Shown: one piece after another, positions 4,472-5,046 of the stretch | Position numbering within the stretch: the first letter of the stretch is position 1 | Layout: each line of letters opens with the position of its first letter | Source: Acidobacteriota bacterium | GTDB taxonomy: Bacteria; Acidobacteriota; Aminicenantia; UBA2199 | NCBI GenBank assembly: GCA_028749105.1 | Contig: JAQUQF010000151.1 | Span: 1-5,046 of the forward strand | Reading direction: 5' to 3' | DNA: 5,046 nt | Translations under genes and position numbers: made by a program | The notes under the pieces: generated by a model | Seen by the model: the letters and a program-made list of their open reading frames with translations, nothing else | The model's database searches: none | What the model was told of the DNA's origin: nothing

Positions 4472-4840
4472 TTATATCACCTCGGGGGCTAAGGAAATGA
4501 TCTTCATGAACTTCTTCTCGCGCAACTCCCTGGCCACAGGGCCGAACACGCGCGTACCCACAGGCTCGTTGGCCTTGTCGATGATCACGGCGGCATTGTC
4601 GGAGAAGCGGATGTAGGAGCCGTCCTTGCGCCGGCTTTCCTTGCGCGTGCGCACGATGACGGCGCGGATCACGTCGCCTTTCTTGATCTTGGCGTTGGGC
4701 TCGGCCAGCTTGACCGAGCCGACGAACACGTCTCCGATGTGGGCGATCTTGCCCACGGAGCCGCCCACGGCGCGGATGAACATGACCTCTTTGGCCCCGG
4801 AGTTGTCGGCTACCTTAAGCCTGGTTTGCATCTGTATCAT
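4472..4840 (-). CDS. rplN: 50S ribosomal protein L14
   Basis: L14 is a beta-barrel 50S protein at the subunit interface that forms bridges to 16S rRNA and contacts L19; in other bacteria it is also the docking site of the silencing factor RsfS. From ATG 4840 the product is 122 residues, the usual length. Key blocks are MIQMQTRLKVADNSGAKE (1-18), GDVIRAVIVRTRKESRRKDG (55-74), RFSDNAAVII (78-87) and NEPVGTRVFGPVARELR (91-107). A TTG four codons upstream (4852) is in frame, but GAGGTG at 4845-4850 lies just before the ATG, and MIQMQTRL is the conserved N-terminus, so 4840 is chosen. The start lies 26 bp inside rpsQ, the longest overlap in the window. The stop abuts the rplX start directly. No defects seen. 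Confidence 0.97.
   Translation of the reverse strand: MIQMQTRLKVADNSGAKEVMFIRAVGGSVGKIAHIGDVFVGSVKLAEPNAKIKKGDVIRAVIVRTRKESRRKDGSYIRFSDNAAVIIDKANEPVGTRVFGPVARELREKKFMKIISLAPEVI
4478..4483 (-). promoter_or_regulatory. Ribosome-binding site of rplX within the end of rplN
   Basis: GAGGTG, 6 nt before ATG 4471, encodes the penultimate Glu-Val of L14. The L14 stop and L24 start are back to back (TAAATG), so a terminating ribosome covers both the site and the start, consistent with coupled translation. Confidence 0.75.
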
Positions 4841-5046
4841 TGGGCACCTCAATCTTATGCGCCACCGGCGTTACGCGGACCACCAGCCAGCGTTTGCGCT
4901 TACTCAAGGGGCGCACCGGACGGATGGTCACGATGTCGCCCGGCTTGCAGACCTTTTTCTCGTCGTGGGCCAGGAAAGTCGTCTTCTTCTTGATGGTCTT
5001 GCCGTAGGTCGCGTGCTGGATGACCCGTTCCACGCTGACCGAGACG
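4815..5046 (-). CDS. rpsQ: 30S ribosomal protein S17 (partial, N-terminus beyond the window)
   Basis: S17 is a primary 16S rRNA-binding protein of the 30S body with an OB fold. Seventy-six codons are visible up to the TAA at 4815; roughly 18-22 N-terminal residues lie past the right window edge. Visible blocks are VERVIQHATYGK, then KKTTFLAHDE and the family signature region GDIVTIRPVRPLSKRKRW. In that signature a proline (in IRPVRP) stands where Glu, Gln or Lys is usual. A GTG at 5033 could look like a start, but it encodes an internal valine: the frame is open above it (VSVS) and aligns with the conserved strand usually written TVVVAVER. The C-terminal tail after KRKRWLVVRV is long, about 18 residues (TPVAHKIEVPNDTDANQA), and this tail is what overlaps rplN. 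Confidence 0.95.
   Translation of the reverse strand, partial: VSVSVERVIQHATYGKTIKKKTTFLAHDEKKVCKPGDIVTIRPVRPLSKRKRWLVVRVTPVAHKIEVPNDTDANQA
4845..4850 (-). promoter_or_regulatory. Ribosome-binding site of rplN
   Basis: GAGGTG on the minus strand lies 4 nt before ATG 4840, inside the rpsQ reading frame. It decides between that ATG and the in-frame TTG at 4852, which is upstream of this site and so has no support from it. Confidence 0.75.

Noticed and set aside
3596..4492. 298-residue open frame on the plus strand, antisense to rplE and rplX
   Set aside because: Its product is a low-complexity string rich in Asp, His, Leu, Val and Ala, as expected from the complement of GC-rich codons, and the minus strand holds two unmistakable ribosomal proteins.
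4841..4852. TTG 4852 as rplN start
   Set aside because: It lies upstream of the only good ribosome-binding site and adds residues before the conserved MIQMQTRL.
5031..5033. GTG 5033 as rpsQ start
   Set aside because: The frame is open to the window edge, and the residues above it (VSVS) align with a conserved S17 strand, so the codon is an internal valine.
1..5046. Promoters, terminators, tRNAs, CRISPR repeats or mobile elements
   Set aside because: Gaps are at most 12 bp, no hairpin plus U-run or repeat pattern was seen, and every base except these gaps is coding. Promoters inside coding sequence cannot be excluded by eye.

Overview
This window is a stretch of the bacterial spc ribosomal-protein operon. 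It is read entirely from the minus strand, so transcription runs from high to low coordinates. In transcription order the genes are rpsQ (S17, 5' end cut by the right window edge), rplN (L14), rplX (L24), rplE (L5), rpsN (S14, short zinc type), rpsH (S8), rplF (L6), rplR (L18), rpsE (S5), rpmD (L30), rplO (L15) and secY (translocon subunit, C-terminal part cut by the left edge). This is the classical bacterial order, with no insertion, loss or mobile element.

The protein sequences are clearly bacterial rather than archaeal or eukaryotic. The DNA is GC-rich, and nearly every gene has a strong Shine-Dalgarno sequence. S14 is the 61-residue four-cysteine form, and L24 ends in two CxxC pairs. Several proteins (L24, L6, L15) depart from textbook consensus at usually conserved spots. 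Together this suggests a phylum other than the best-studied Proteobacteria and Firmicutes, perhaps an Acidobacteriota- or Aminicenantes-like lineage. That placement is a weak guess and cannot be settled from this window.

Region by region: 4472-5046 holds rpsQ and rplN, which overlap by 26 bp. Region 2993-4471 holds rplX, rplE, rpsN and rpsH with gaps of 0 to 12 bp. Region 1349-2984 holds rplF, rplR, rpsE and rpmD. Region 1-1365 holds rplO and the first 304 codons of secY. No intergenic space exceeds 12 bp, so there is no room for an internal promoter or terminator outside coding sequence, and none was recognised. At most junctions the ribosome-binding site lies inside the upstream gene or is fused to its stop codon, so the cistrons look translationally coupled. 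Their products are ribosome parts made in stoichiometric amounts, plus the SecY channel.

Three starts are not ATG: GTG for S14, probably GTG for S5, and TTG for SecY. I found no new biological system. The points worth checking are two lysine-codon slippery heptamers (the one in rpsN strikingly like the dnaX frameshift site), the stop/ribosome-binding-site fusions, the rpsQ/rplN overlap, and family-atypical residues in L24, L6 and L15.
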